From an uncultured Caulobacter sp. (GTDB lineage Bacteria; Pseudomonadota; Alphaproteobacteria; Caulobacterales; Caulobacteraceae), in NCBI GenBank assembly GCA_937925635.1, contig CALALX010000126.1:1-37972 (forward strand): DNA of 37,972 bases, written 5' to 3'. Below, piece by piece: positions 1 to 6,935 of the stretch (position 1 is the stretch's first letter; the number at the start of each line of letters is the position of its first letter). A program made the translations under genes and the position numbers. The notes under the pieces are model-generated. The model had not been told where the DNA came from and made no database searches. It saw only the letters and a list, made by a program, of their open reading frames with translations.

Positions 1-1768
1 CGACATAGGTGTCATCGCCCGTCCCGCCGAAGAAGTAGTCCGGCGCCGAGGCGTCGTGGCCGCCGCCGATCAAGGTGTCGTCCCCCGAGCCGCCGAAGAG
101 GAGGTCGCTGCCCGAGCCGCCGTGCAGATAGTCGTCGCCGAGGTCGCCGAGCAGGACGTCGTTGTCCTCCATGCCGTAGAGTTCGTCATCGCCGCCGCCG
201 CCCAGCAGGTGCTGCACGCCCAGGGCCCCTACGAGCCGATCGCCGTGGTTCGAACCGATCAAGCCTTCAATGTTGGCCACCTGGTCGATCCCGGCACTGC
301 CTGTCGCCTGTGGCTGAATGAGGCCGAGATCAACAATCACCGCGCCGCTGACGTCGGAATAGTCGGCAAAATCGAAGCCGTCGCCGCCATCGATCAGGTC
401 ATTCCCCGCGCCGCCAAGCAGCCGGTCATCGCCGCCCAGTCCGTAGAGTTCGTCGTTCCCATCGCCGCCCTCAAGTCGGTTGCCGTGGAGGTTATCGCCG
501 GAGATCACGTCGTCAGCGACCGAGCCGATGGCGTGCTCGATGCTATGCAGGGAGTCGTCGCCCTCGCCGCCAGCCTCCCCGCCACCGAGGTAGATGACGA
601 CGCCGTCCGAGTCCGCAGGGAAAAAGTATGCGTAGGAGACGGTGTCCTCGCCTAGCCCTCCATCGAGATCGTCGTCGCCCGATCCACCCATCAGGACGTC
701 GTCGCCAAGTCCGCCCTTCAGGCTGTCGTCGCCCGCCCCGCCGTAGAGGGTCATGCCGACCAGCGTGTCGCCCTCGATGACGTCGTCTCCGGATCCGCCC
801 CAGATCTCCTCGAAGTCGATCAAGCTGTGATCAATTGCCCTAAAGCGGATCGCGTCTGCGGATTCGAAAACCAGGATGTCATGGCCATCGCCGCCGTCGA
901 ACATGTTGTCGGTCAGATCGACGTCGCCGGCGACGCTCAGTGTCAGCCAGTCGTCACCCTCGTAGAGATGGAAGGTATTGGCGCTGAAATCGACCTCCTC
1001 GCTCTGCGTTCCGCCCGCGTAGAAATTGAGGCGGAGGTTGTCGTCGCCGTCGCCTCCGGTGATGGAATTCTGACGGAACCGGACCTGCGCGATGGCGCCG
1101 ACAGCGCTCAGCGAGATGCTCATTGAACCGCCGGAGTCATTCAGACGGATCAAACCGTTGGCATAATCGATCCGGCTGTCGCCGATCGTGCCCGCCAGCC
1201 CTGCCGCGCCGTCGGCGCCGCCCGCTGCGCCGCCTGGGTTGCCGCCTATGAACTGGCCGGCGGTGGCGAAGATGCCAATCGAGTAGCGGCCGGGCGAGGA
1301 GACGCTGAAGCCCAGGGACTGGAACGTGATGACGGAATCGCCGTGGTGGCCGCCGTTGCCGCCCCATCCAGAAGGGCCGCCGCCACCGGAGCCGCCATCG
1401 CCGCCGGCTCCTCCGGCGCCGCCGTAGGCGGTGGCCTCGACCCGTAGTCGCGTACCGATCGGACTGGTGTCGTCCGACCCGACCAGCGTGATCCTGGCCT
1501 CGCCGCCATTGCCGCCATAGGCCCCGCTGCCGCCCCCGGTGCCGGCGCCGTCGCCGCCATCACCGCCGCCGCCGCCGTGTCCGCCGCTGGCAGAGAGCCG
1601 GTAGGTGTGGTTTTGGCCCAGTCCCTGGATACCGATCAAGACGTCGGCGCCGTCGGCTCCGGGCTGTCCCGGCGTGCCCGGACCGTCTGTTCCCGGCGCA
1701 CCTGGGGCGCCGTCCTCGCCGAATTCGTCGTATTCAGTAACATCAGGACTGTCGTCGAGGTCTTGCAT
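1..1768 (-). CDS. RTX (hemolysin-type) calcium-binding repeat protein, C-terminus beyond the window
   Basis: Reading the minus strand from ATG at 1768 gives 589 residues open to the left edge. An in-frame stop at 1814-1816 with no ATG/GTG/TTG in between fixes this start. The protein has four visible parts. An acidic N-terminus is followed by a short collagen-like Gly-X-Y stretch (residues about 17-42, e.g. GEDGAPGAPGTDG). Next comes a Gly-rich low-complexity segment (about 55-130) and a beta-type segment of roughly 100 residues. Nonapeptide RTX repeats (GGxGxDxLx, e.g. GGAGDDSLKGG, GGLGDDVLMGG) start around residue 235 and dominate from about 320. RTX repeats bind Ca2+ and fold outside the cell after type I secretion. 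The absence of an N-terminal signal peptide fits this, since the export signal would lie at the missing C-terminus. Substrate or adhesin role is unknown. No type I exporter genes are in the window. Confidence 0.88.
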   Translation of the reverse strand, partial: MQDLDDSPDVTEYDEFGEDGAPGAPGTDGPGTPGQPGADGADVLIGIQGLGQNHTYRLSASGGHGGGGGDGGDGAGTGGGSGAYGGNGGEARITLVGSDDTSPIGTRLRVEATAYGGAGGAGGDGGSGGGGPSGWGGNGGHHGDSVITFQSLGFSVSSPGRYSIGIFATAGQFIGGNPGGAAGGADGAAGLAGTIGDSRIDYANGLIRLNDSGGSMSISLSAVGAIAQVRFRQNSITGGDGDDNLRLNFYAGGTQSEEVDFSANTFHLYEGDDWLTLSVAGDVDLTDNMFDGGDGHDILVFESADAIRFRAIDHSLIDFEEIWGGSGDDVIEGDTLVGMTLYGGAGDDSLKGGLGDDVLMGGSGDDDLDGGLGEDTVSYAYFFPADSDGVVIYLGGGEAGGEGDDSLHSIEHAIGSVADDVISGDNLHGNRLEGGDGNDELYGLGGDDRLLGGAGNDLIDGGDGFDFADYSDVSGAVIVDLGLIQPQATGSAGIDQVANIEGLIGSNHGDRLVGALGVQHLLGGGGDDELYGMEDNDVLLGDLGDDYLHGGSGSDLLFGGSGDDTLIGGGHDASAPDYFFGGTGDDTYV

Positions 1769-1869
1769 GGCTTCGGCGTTCGATGAGTTGGACCGGCACG
1801 GCGGCTTGCGCCGCTACGCTAGCGCCGCCGACAGTTTGCGGCATCCCCATTTGCGGGGTCGCGGCGCGC

Positions 1870-2466
1870 CTACGCCTCGCGCTTACGCTGGAAGACGAAG
1901 GCCAGGATCCACAGCGCGACGGCGCCTTCGATGACGCGCTGGGCAAGGCCGCGAAATTCCGTCTCCAAGGTCAGGAAGCCGGCCGCCGCCGCGACGGCGC
2001 AGGCGATCCCCAGCGGGAACAGCCAGCCGGCGCCGGGCCAGTGACGCGCGGCGAGGCCGAGCATCAGCAGGCCCGGCGCGGCGACAAGGTAGCCGAGCAG
2101 GCCGGCGGTGTTGTGGATCATCTGCGACGAGCTCGGGACGGCCGGCCGGCAGCCGAGGTCGCAGGGGAAGAAGGCGGCTACCGTGTAGCCGCTGGCGAAC
2201 AGCAGGATGCACAGGAAGCCGAGCGTGCGCAGCGGGCTCCTCGGTTCCAGAACCATGGCCAGCACCGAGACCACGGACAGCAGCACCCCCACGGGCAGGA
2301 ACCCGCCAAGGCTGATCAGCCGTCCGTGCGGCGCGCCGGTCGCGCCCAACTCGCTGATGAACTGGCTGGAATGGGAGTAGCCGGGCCAGGCCAGCCCCCC
2401 GCCGACGATCAGAACCGCCAGGATCAGGTAGCCGACGATGGCGGCCCAGAAGACGATGGCGCGCAT
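1870..2466 (-). CDS. DUF998-like integral membrane protein
   Basis: A 198-residue protein with about six hydrophobic helices, beginning MRAIVFWAAIVGY. The open frame extends upstream to 2586, but that would overlap gpmA and has no ribosome binding site. The ATG at 2466 is preceded by GGGGAGG at about 8 nt and opens directly into the first membrane segment. The pattern (first helix, then WPGYSHSSQFISELGA, then alternating helices) resembles the DUF998 family of small bacterial membrane proteins. No catalytic motif is evident and the function is unknown. It is transcribed divergently from gpmA, so the 113 bp between them should hold both promoters. Confidence 0.75.
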   Translation of the reverse strand: MRAIVFWAAIVGYLILAVLIVGGGLAWPGYSHSSQFISELGATGAPHGRLISLGGFLPVGVLLSVVSVLAMVLEPRSPLRTLGFLCILLFASGYTVAAFFPCDLGCRPAVPSSSQMIHNTAGLLGYLVAAPGLLMLGLAARHWPGAGWLFPLGIACAVAAAAGFLTLETEFRGLAQRVIEGAVALWILAFVFQRKREA

Positions 2467-2579
2467 GGAAGGGGCCTCCCCAGGGCAGGTGTCGTCCCAT
2501 CCATGCCATGCTTTGCGCCGTCCGCCAGCGAAGCCTTCGCCCTTGACGCTCCCGCGCCTGCCCCTTAGCCCGTCGCGGC

Positions 2580-3290
2580 ATGTCAAAGCTCGTTCTTCTC
2601 CGCCACGGCCAGAGCCAGTGGAACCTCGAAAACCGCTTCACCGGCTGGGTGGATGTCGACCTTACCGCCGAGGGCGAAGCCCAGGCGAAGCGCGGCGGCG
2701 AGCTGCTCAAGGAAGCGGGCGTGCATATCGACCGCGTCTTCAGTTCCGTGCTGACCCGCGCCAACCGCACCGCCGAGATCGCGCTGTCCCAGGCCGGGCA
2801 GGGCGACCTGCCGCTCATCCGCGACTGGCGCCTGAACGAGCGCCACTACGGCGGCCTGACCGGGCTCGACAAAGCTGAGACGGCCGCCAAGCACGGCGAT
2901 GCTCAGGTCAAGATCTGGCGGCGCAGCTATGACATCCCGCCGCCGCCGCTGGACGCCGACAGCGAATGGAGCTTTGCGGGCGATCCTCGCTACGCCGGCC
3001 AGGCCATCCCGGACACCGAGAGCCTGAAGACCACGCTGGACCGCGTGCAGCCCTACTGGGACGCCGAGATCGCTCCGCGCCTGAAGGCTGGTGAGACGGT
3101 GCTGGTCGCCGCCCACGGCAACAGCCTGCGCGCCATCGTGAAACTGCTGTTCGCGGTGCCTGACGACCAGATCGTCGAGGTCGAGATTCCCACCGGCAAC
3201 CCGCTGCTGATCGAGCTGGACGGTGACCTGAAGCCGACTTCGGCGCGGTATCTGGATACGGCGCGGGCCACGGCGTTGCCTGCCCTCTAG
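2580..3290 (+). CDS. gpmA: 2,3-bisphosphoglycerate-dependent phosphoglycerate mutase
   Basis: A 236-residue cytoplasmic enzyme that interconverts 3- and 2-phosphoglycerate in glycolysis and gluconeogenesis. It has the histidine-phosphatase signature LVLLRHGQSQWN near the N-terminus (phospho-acceptor His9), the family stretch RLNERHYGGLTG (acid/base Glu87) and the second catalytic histidine in VAAHGNSLR (His179). Length and motif order match bacterial dPGM (GpmA). The start is the ATG directly before SKLVLLRHG; no strong Shine-Dalgarno is seen. The gene ends just before an inverted-repeat element that could help end transcription. Confidence 0.95.
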   Translation: MSKLVLLRHGQSQWNLENRFTGWVDVDLTAEGEAQAKRGGELLKEAGVHIDRVFSSVLTRANRTAEIALSQAGQGDLPLIRDWRLNERHYGGLTGLDKAETAAKHGDAQVKIWRRSYDIPPPPLDADSEWSFAGDPRYAGQAIPDTESLKTTLDRVQPYWDAEIAPRLKAGETVLVAAHGNSLRAIVKLLFAVPDDQIVEVEIPTGNPLLIELDGDLKPTSARYLDTARATALPAL

Positions 3291-3296
3291 CATCCG

Positions 3297-3426
3297 CTCA
3301 CCCTCGCGGAAGCCTGGACCCAGGCTCTTTTTTGGAGCCCCTGCTCATCGTAGGGGTTAGCGGTTCGTGGCGGCCGCCGTGAGTGCACCGGCCGTAAACC
3401 TGGGTCCTCGCTTCCGCGAGGATGAG
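3297..3426. repeat. 130-bp inverted-repeat element
   Basis: Two 30-nt arms (3297-3326 and 3397-3426) are near-complementary, matching at about 26 of 30 positions around the core CTCGCGGAAGC. They flank about 70 bp that includes a T6 run (3327-3334 area). It lies between gpmA and the deaminase gene. Similar intergenic palindromes with a TCGCGGAAG core are, from memory, dispersed in Caulobacterales genomes, so this is called a REP/MITE-like element. No coding capacity is apparent. It may also terminate gpmA transcription. Confidence 0.7.
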
Positions 3427-3438
3427 CGGAGTGTTGGG

Positions 3439-3882
3439 GTGGACGCGCAGTTCATGCAGCGCGCGATCGAGGTCGCGCTCCTGAATCTCGGCAAGACCGC
3501 GCCGAATCCCGTGGTCGGCTGCGTGATCGTGAGGAACGGCGTGACCCTGGCCGAAGCCGCCACCGCGCCCGGCGGTCGTCCGCATGCGGAAGAGCAGGCG
3601 CTGCAAGAAATCGACGCCCGCGGCGCCACCGCCTATGTCACCCTGGAGCCCTGTGGCGCGCGATCGACGGGTTCGGCCTCCTGCGCCCAGAGGCTGATCG
3701 AGGCCGGCGTCGCGCGCGTGGTGATCGCCTGCGAGGATCCCTCGCCCTTCGCCTCTGGCCAGGGCATCGAGCGGTTGAGGGACGCCGGGGTCGCAATCGA
3801 GAGCGGAATCCTGTTCGCCGAAACCTGGAAAGCCTTGCAGTATCAAGGCTGGAAGGACGGCGTTAATCCGGATCGTGCATAG
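3439..3882 (+). CDS. Stand-alone RibD-type deaminase domain protein
   Basis: A 147-residue zinc deaminase of the cytidine/deoxycytidylate deaminase fold, closest in layout to the N-terminal domain of RibD. Seen motifs are MQRAIEVALLNLGKTAPNP-VVG near the start, the zinc/catalytic motif PHAEEQAL, and LEPCGARSTGSASC supplying two cysteines. The C-terminal reductase domain of RibD is absent. The protein may therefore deaminate a riboflavin-pathway pyrimidine or another nucleobase-like substrate; this is not resolved. The frame extends upstream into the inverted-repeat element. GTG at 3439 (GGAG upstream) or ATG at 3454 is a better start. Stop to the next gene is 24 nt. Confidence 0.75.
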   Translation: MDAQFMQRAIEVALLNLGKTAPNPVVGCVIVRNGVTLAEAATAPGGRPHAEEQALQEIDARGATAYVTLEPCGARSTGSASCAQRLIEAGVARVVIACEDPSPFASGQGIERLRDAGVAIESGILFAETWKALQYQGWKDGVNPDRA

Positions 3883-3906
3883 GGTTTTCTCCAAGGGAGA
3901 AGATCC

Positions 3907-5166
3907 ATGGTCGCCGTGCCGGCGCCGAACAGCACTCGCCGACGCCTGACCCAGCAGGACGTCGAGATCATCTGCGCCAAGCACGACCGGCTGTTCTCGG
4001 CGCGGATGGGCGGCGCGCGCGCGGTCTTCGCCTGGTGCGAATTGCACGGGCTTGACCTCTCGGGGCGCAATCTCTCGGACGCCGATTTCACGGGCGCTCA
4101 CCTTGTCGACTGCAAACTGGTCGGCGCGCGGCTCGACAACGCCAGCTTCTTCGGCGCCGATATGCAGGGCAGCAACTTCACCGACGCCTCGCTTCGACGC
4201 GCCGATCTGCGCGGTTCCTGTCTTCGCGGCGCCAACCTGACCGGCGCGGATCTGTTCGAGGCCGACCTGCGGGAAGGGGCCATCGCCTCGCCCGACCGCG
4301 ACAAGGGTCTGAGAATTCACGAGCACGAAACGCGCAGCGGCGACGCCCGCGGCGCCATCCTGGCGGGCGCCAACCTGGAACGGTCCCGCCTGTCAGGCAT
4401 CGTGGCCCAGAAGGCGGACTTCAGCGACGCGATCCTCAAGGACGCCAAGCTGGTGCGCGCCAACCTCAAGCAGGTGAACTTCAACGGCGCCAACCTGGCC
4501 GGCGCGGACCTCTCCGGGGCGGACCTGGCCGGCGCGGACATGCGCGACGCGGTGCTGGTTGGGGCCAAGACCTTCGCCTGGAACATCAAGGACGCCGACC
4601 TGGAAGGGGCGCTGACCGACGCCCCGGCCGGTCGGGCGCTCGATGATCTTCCATACGAGCAGATGCTGCGCGACCACATGCTTTGGTGCGAGACCGGCGG
4701 CGCCAAGGGCAAGCCTTCGATCTTCGACAAGGCCGACCTGCGCGGTCTCGGGTCAGCGCGCGGCTTCGACCTGACGGCCCTTTCGGCGCGCGGGGCGGTT
4801 TTCTACGGCCTCGACATGGAAGGCGTGCAGTTGCAGGGCGCCCAGCTCGAGGGCGCGGATCTGCGCCACTGCAACCTGCGCCGGGCCGACCTGCGCGGCG
4901 CTCGGCTGGCCGGCGCCAAACTGTCGGGAGCCGATCTGCGTGACGCCCAGCTGGGCCCGTTGATGCTGGCGCCGGAGCGGCTGCTGCCCGCCGACCTGTC
5001 AGGGGCGCAATTGAAATCCGCCGACCTAGCTCGGGCCGACCTGCGGCAGGCGAACCTGACGGGGGCCGATCTATCCCGCGCCAACCTGACCAACGCGCAT
5101 TTGAAGTCCGCCATCCTGTCCGGCGTCCTCCGCGAGGGTTCGCGCGGGCTCGAACAGGTCGTCTGA
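3907..5166 (+). CDS. Pentapeptide-repeat protein (first of a tandem pair)
   Basis: A 419-residue protein, mostly A(D/N)LxG/x pentapeptides that form a right-handed quadrilateral beta-helix. A non-repeat N-terminal region (about 1-48, RRLTQQDVEII...AWCEL) leads into a first repeat block (about 50-225). A non-repeat linker at about 230-280 contains WCETGGAKG, and a second block runs to the C-terminus. No signal peptide or membrane segment is seen, so it is likely cytoplasmic. Some pentapeptide proteins mimic DNA and bind gyrase, but most have no known role and nothing here identifies a target. ATG at 3907 follows AAGGGAGAAG. The next gene is a paralogue of identical length. Confidence 0.88.
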   Translation: MVAVPAPNSTRRRLTQQDVEIICAKHDRLFSARMGGARAVFAWCELHGLDLSGRNLSDADFTGAHLVDCKLVGARLDNASFFGADMQGSNFTDASLRRADLRGSCLRGANLTGADLFEADLREGAIASPDRDKGLRIHEHETRSGDARGAILAGANLERSRLSGIVAQKADFSDAILKDAKLVRANLKQVNFNGANLAGADLSGADLAGADMRDAVLVGAKTFAWNIKDADLEGALTDAPAGRALDDLPYEQMLRDHMLWCETGGAKGKPSIFDKADLRGLGSARGFDLTALSARGAVFYGLDMEGVQLQGAQLEGADLRHCNLRRADLRGARLAGAKLSGADLRDAQLGPLMLAPERLLPADLSGAQLKSADLARADLRQANLTGADLSRANLTNAHLKSAILSGVLREGSRGLEQVV

Positions 5167-5241
5167 CGATTAACCTTGCATTCGGCGACCGGCGTTATGT
5201 TTCGCGTCCGGCAGTCAGTCTGAAATCCTCGGGGAGAGGTC

Positions 5242-6501
5242 TTGAGCGTACCGCAAACCAGTCTCGCCGGACGGCGCCGTCTCACCCAGGCCGAGCTCGA
5301 CCTGATGGTGACGGCCCATGAACGCTTCCTGACCGGCAAGCCCGGCGGCAAGCGGGCGTCGCTGCGCTTCCTGGACCTGACCAAACTCGATCTCGCCGGC
5401 CGCGACCTTACCGACGCTGACCTCTCTGCTTCGATCCTCGACGGCGCGCGCCTCATCCGCACCAAGCTTGAACGGGCCAATCTGTTCGGCTGCGACCTGC
5501 GCAAGGCCGACCTTCGCCAGGCGAATCTGCGCCGGGCCGACCTGCGGGGCTGCTGCCTGCGCGGCGCCAACATGAGCCAGGCCGACCTGACCCAGGCCGA
5601 CTTCCGCGAGGGGCAGATCGCGATCCCGCATCCTCGCAAGGGACTGAGCGTTTTGCAGCACGAGGCGCGCAACGGTGACGCCGAGGGCGCCAACTTCACC
5701 GGCGCCACGCTTGACGGATCGCAGTTCAACGGCGTTTCGGCCTTCGCCGCCGACTTCACCGACTGCTCGCTGCGCGGCGCCAAATTGACCAACTGCAACA
5801 TGAAGGACGCCAACCTGTCGGGCGCCATCCTCGAAGGCGCGGAGGTCGGCGGCGCGAATTTCCAGGGCGCGAACCTCTCGGGCGCGATCCTCGGCAGCGT
5901 GAACACCACCGTCGCGCATATGAGCGGCGCCAATCTCGAAAACTGCCTTCGCGCGCCGACGGCCCAGGCGCTGGCGAGAGTCGCGCACTTCGTGGATCAG
6001 GTGCAAAGCAACCGGAGCTGGTGCGAGAGCGGCGGCGCTCGCGGCGCGCCCGCCCGCTTCGACGGCGAGGACCTCCGTCCGCTGGGCGACGTGCTCAAGG
6101 GCGGACGACTTACGGCGATGTCCGCGAAGGGCGCCTGCATGGTCGGCCTCGACATGAGCGGCTGCCAGCTGCAGGGCGCCAATCTCGAAGGCGCCGATCT
6201 GCGCGGTGCGTCACTCGTGCGCGCCGATCTGCGTGGAGCCAAGTTGACCGGCGCGAACTTGACCAAGGCCGACCTGCGCGGCGCCATCCTTGGCGTGCTG
6301 CCGCTGGGACCGGGACGAGTGAATCCGGCGTCTCTGAACAGCGCCACCATGCGCTATGCTTGGGTCCAGGCGGCCGACCTGACCGCGGCGGTGCTCGACG
6401 GCGCCGACCTGCGCGGCGCGGACCTCACCGGCGCGCGGATGGACAAGGCTTCGTTCCGCGACGCGGAGCTCTCAACGACGATCGGTCTCGAAGCGGCGTA
6501 G
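5242..6501 (+). CDS. Pentapeptide-repeat protein (second of a tandem pair)
   Basis: A 419-residue paralogue of the preceding gene with the same architecture: N-terminal RRRLTQAELDLMVTAHERF, a first pentapeptide block, a linker with WCESGGARG, and a second block. The start is TTG at 5242 with GGGGAGAGG just upstream; no better ATG exists nearby. The 75-bp spacer permits either a separate promoter or co-transcription. Equal length and collinear linkers indicate a gene duplication followed by divergence. The pair may form a hetero-oligomer, since pentapeptide proteins often dimerise through their C-terminal ends (inference). Convergent with the receiver gene just downstream. Confidence 0.88.
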   Translation: MSVPQTSLAGRRRLTQAELDLMVTAHERFLTGKPGGKRASLRFLDLTKLDLAGRDLTDADLSASILDGARLIRTKLERANLFGCDLRKADLRQANLRRADLRGCCLRGANMSQADLTQADFREGQIAIPHPRKGLSVLQHEARNGDAEGANFTGATLDGSQFNGVSAFAADFTDCSLRGAKLTNCNMKDANLSGAILEGAEVGGANFQGANLSGAILGSVNTTVAHMSGANLENCLRAPTAQALARVAHFVDQVQSNRSWCESGGARGAPARFDGEDLRPLGDVLKGGRLTAMSAKGACMVGLDMSGCQLQGANLEGADLRGASLVRADLRGAKLTGANLTKADLRGAILGVLPLGPGRVNPASLNSATMRYAWVQAADLTAAVLDGADLRGADLTGARMDKASFRDAELSTTIGLEAA

Positions 6502-6503
6502 AT

Positions 6504-6935
6504 TCAGACGATTACCGAAGCCGACGGGGCGGCGGATGGCCGTCTCGCCCCGATCCGCAGCAGCCGCTCCACCCGCTGCAGCATTCTGGCGTCCTCGAAG
6601 GGCTTGGTCATGTAGTCCTTGGCGCCCAGGGCGATGGCTGTGCGAAGATCAGATTCGGAGTTGCGCGCCGTCAGCATCATGACCGGTCCAATGCCTCTCG
6701 GGCCTCCGTCCCGCAAAGTCCGCAGGACCTGGAAGCCGCTGAGTCCAGGAAGGTTGACGTCCAGCAAAACGGCCTTCGGCTTCATCTCCTGGATCCGGTG
6801 AACTGCCTCCCAGCCCTCGCGGGCTTGGGCGGTCCAGTAGCCGGCCAGCTTCAGCCGCGTCGTGATCAGATCCAGCATCAGAGGATCGTCCTCGGCGACA
6901 AAGATCAGGGGCGCTTCAGCCTGCGGCAAGGGCAT
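6504..6935 (-). CDS. Single-domain response regulator (receiver)
   Basis: A 143-residue protein consisting of one CheY-like receiver domain. Seen residues are the acidic cluster at 15-17 (AEDDP), phospho-acceptor Asp59 (LLDVNLPG), Thr89 (MLTA) and Lys111 (TKPFED). There is no output domain, so it should act as a phosphate shuttle or by protein-protein contact. The frame opens at 6965, but ATG at 6935 has GGGGGAGG about 5 nt upstream and is preferred. It starts 20 nt inside the 3' end of the upstream hybrid kinase gene. This suggests translational coupling and that the kinase is its partner. Confidence 0.88.
   Translation of the reverse strand: MPLPQAEAPLIFVAEDDPLMLDLITTRLKLAGYWTAQAREGWEAVHRIQEMKPKAVLLDVNLPGLSGFQVLRTLRDGGPRGIGPVMMLTARNSESDLRTAIALGAKDYMTKPFEDARMLQRVERLLRIGARRPSAAPSASVIV

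Noticed and set aside
5168..5176. TTAACC half-site before the second pentapeptide gene
   Set aside because: A single CtrA half-site is too common to call without a second half or context.
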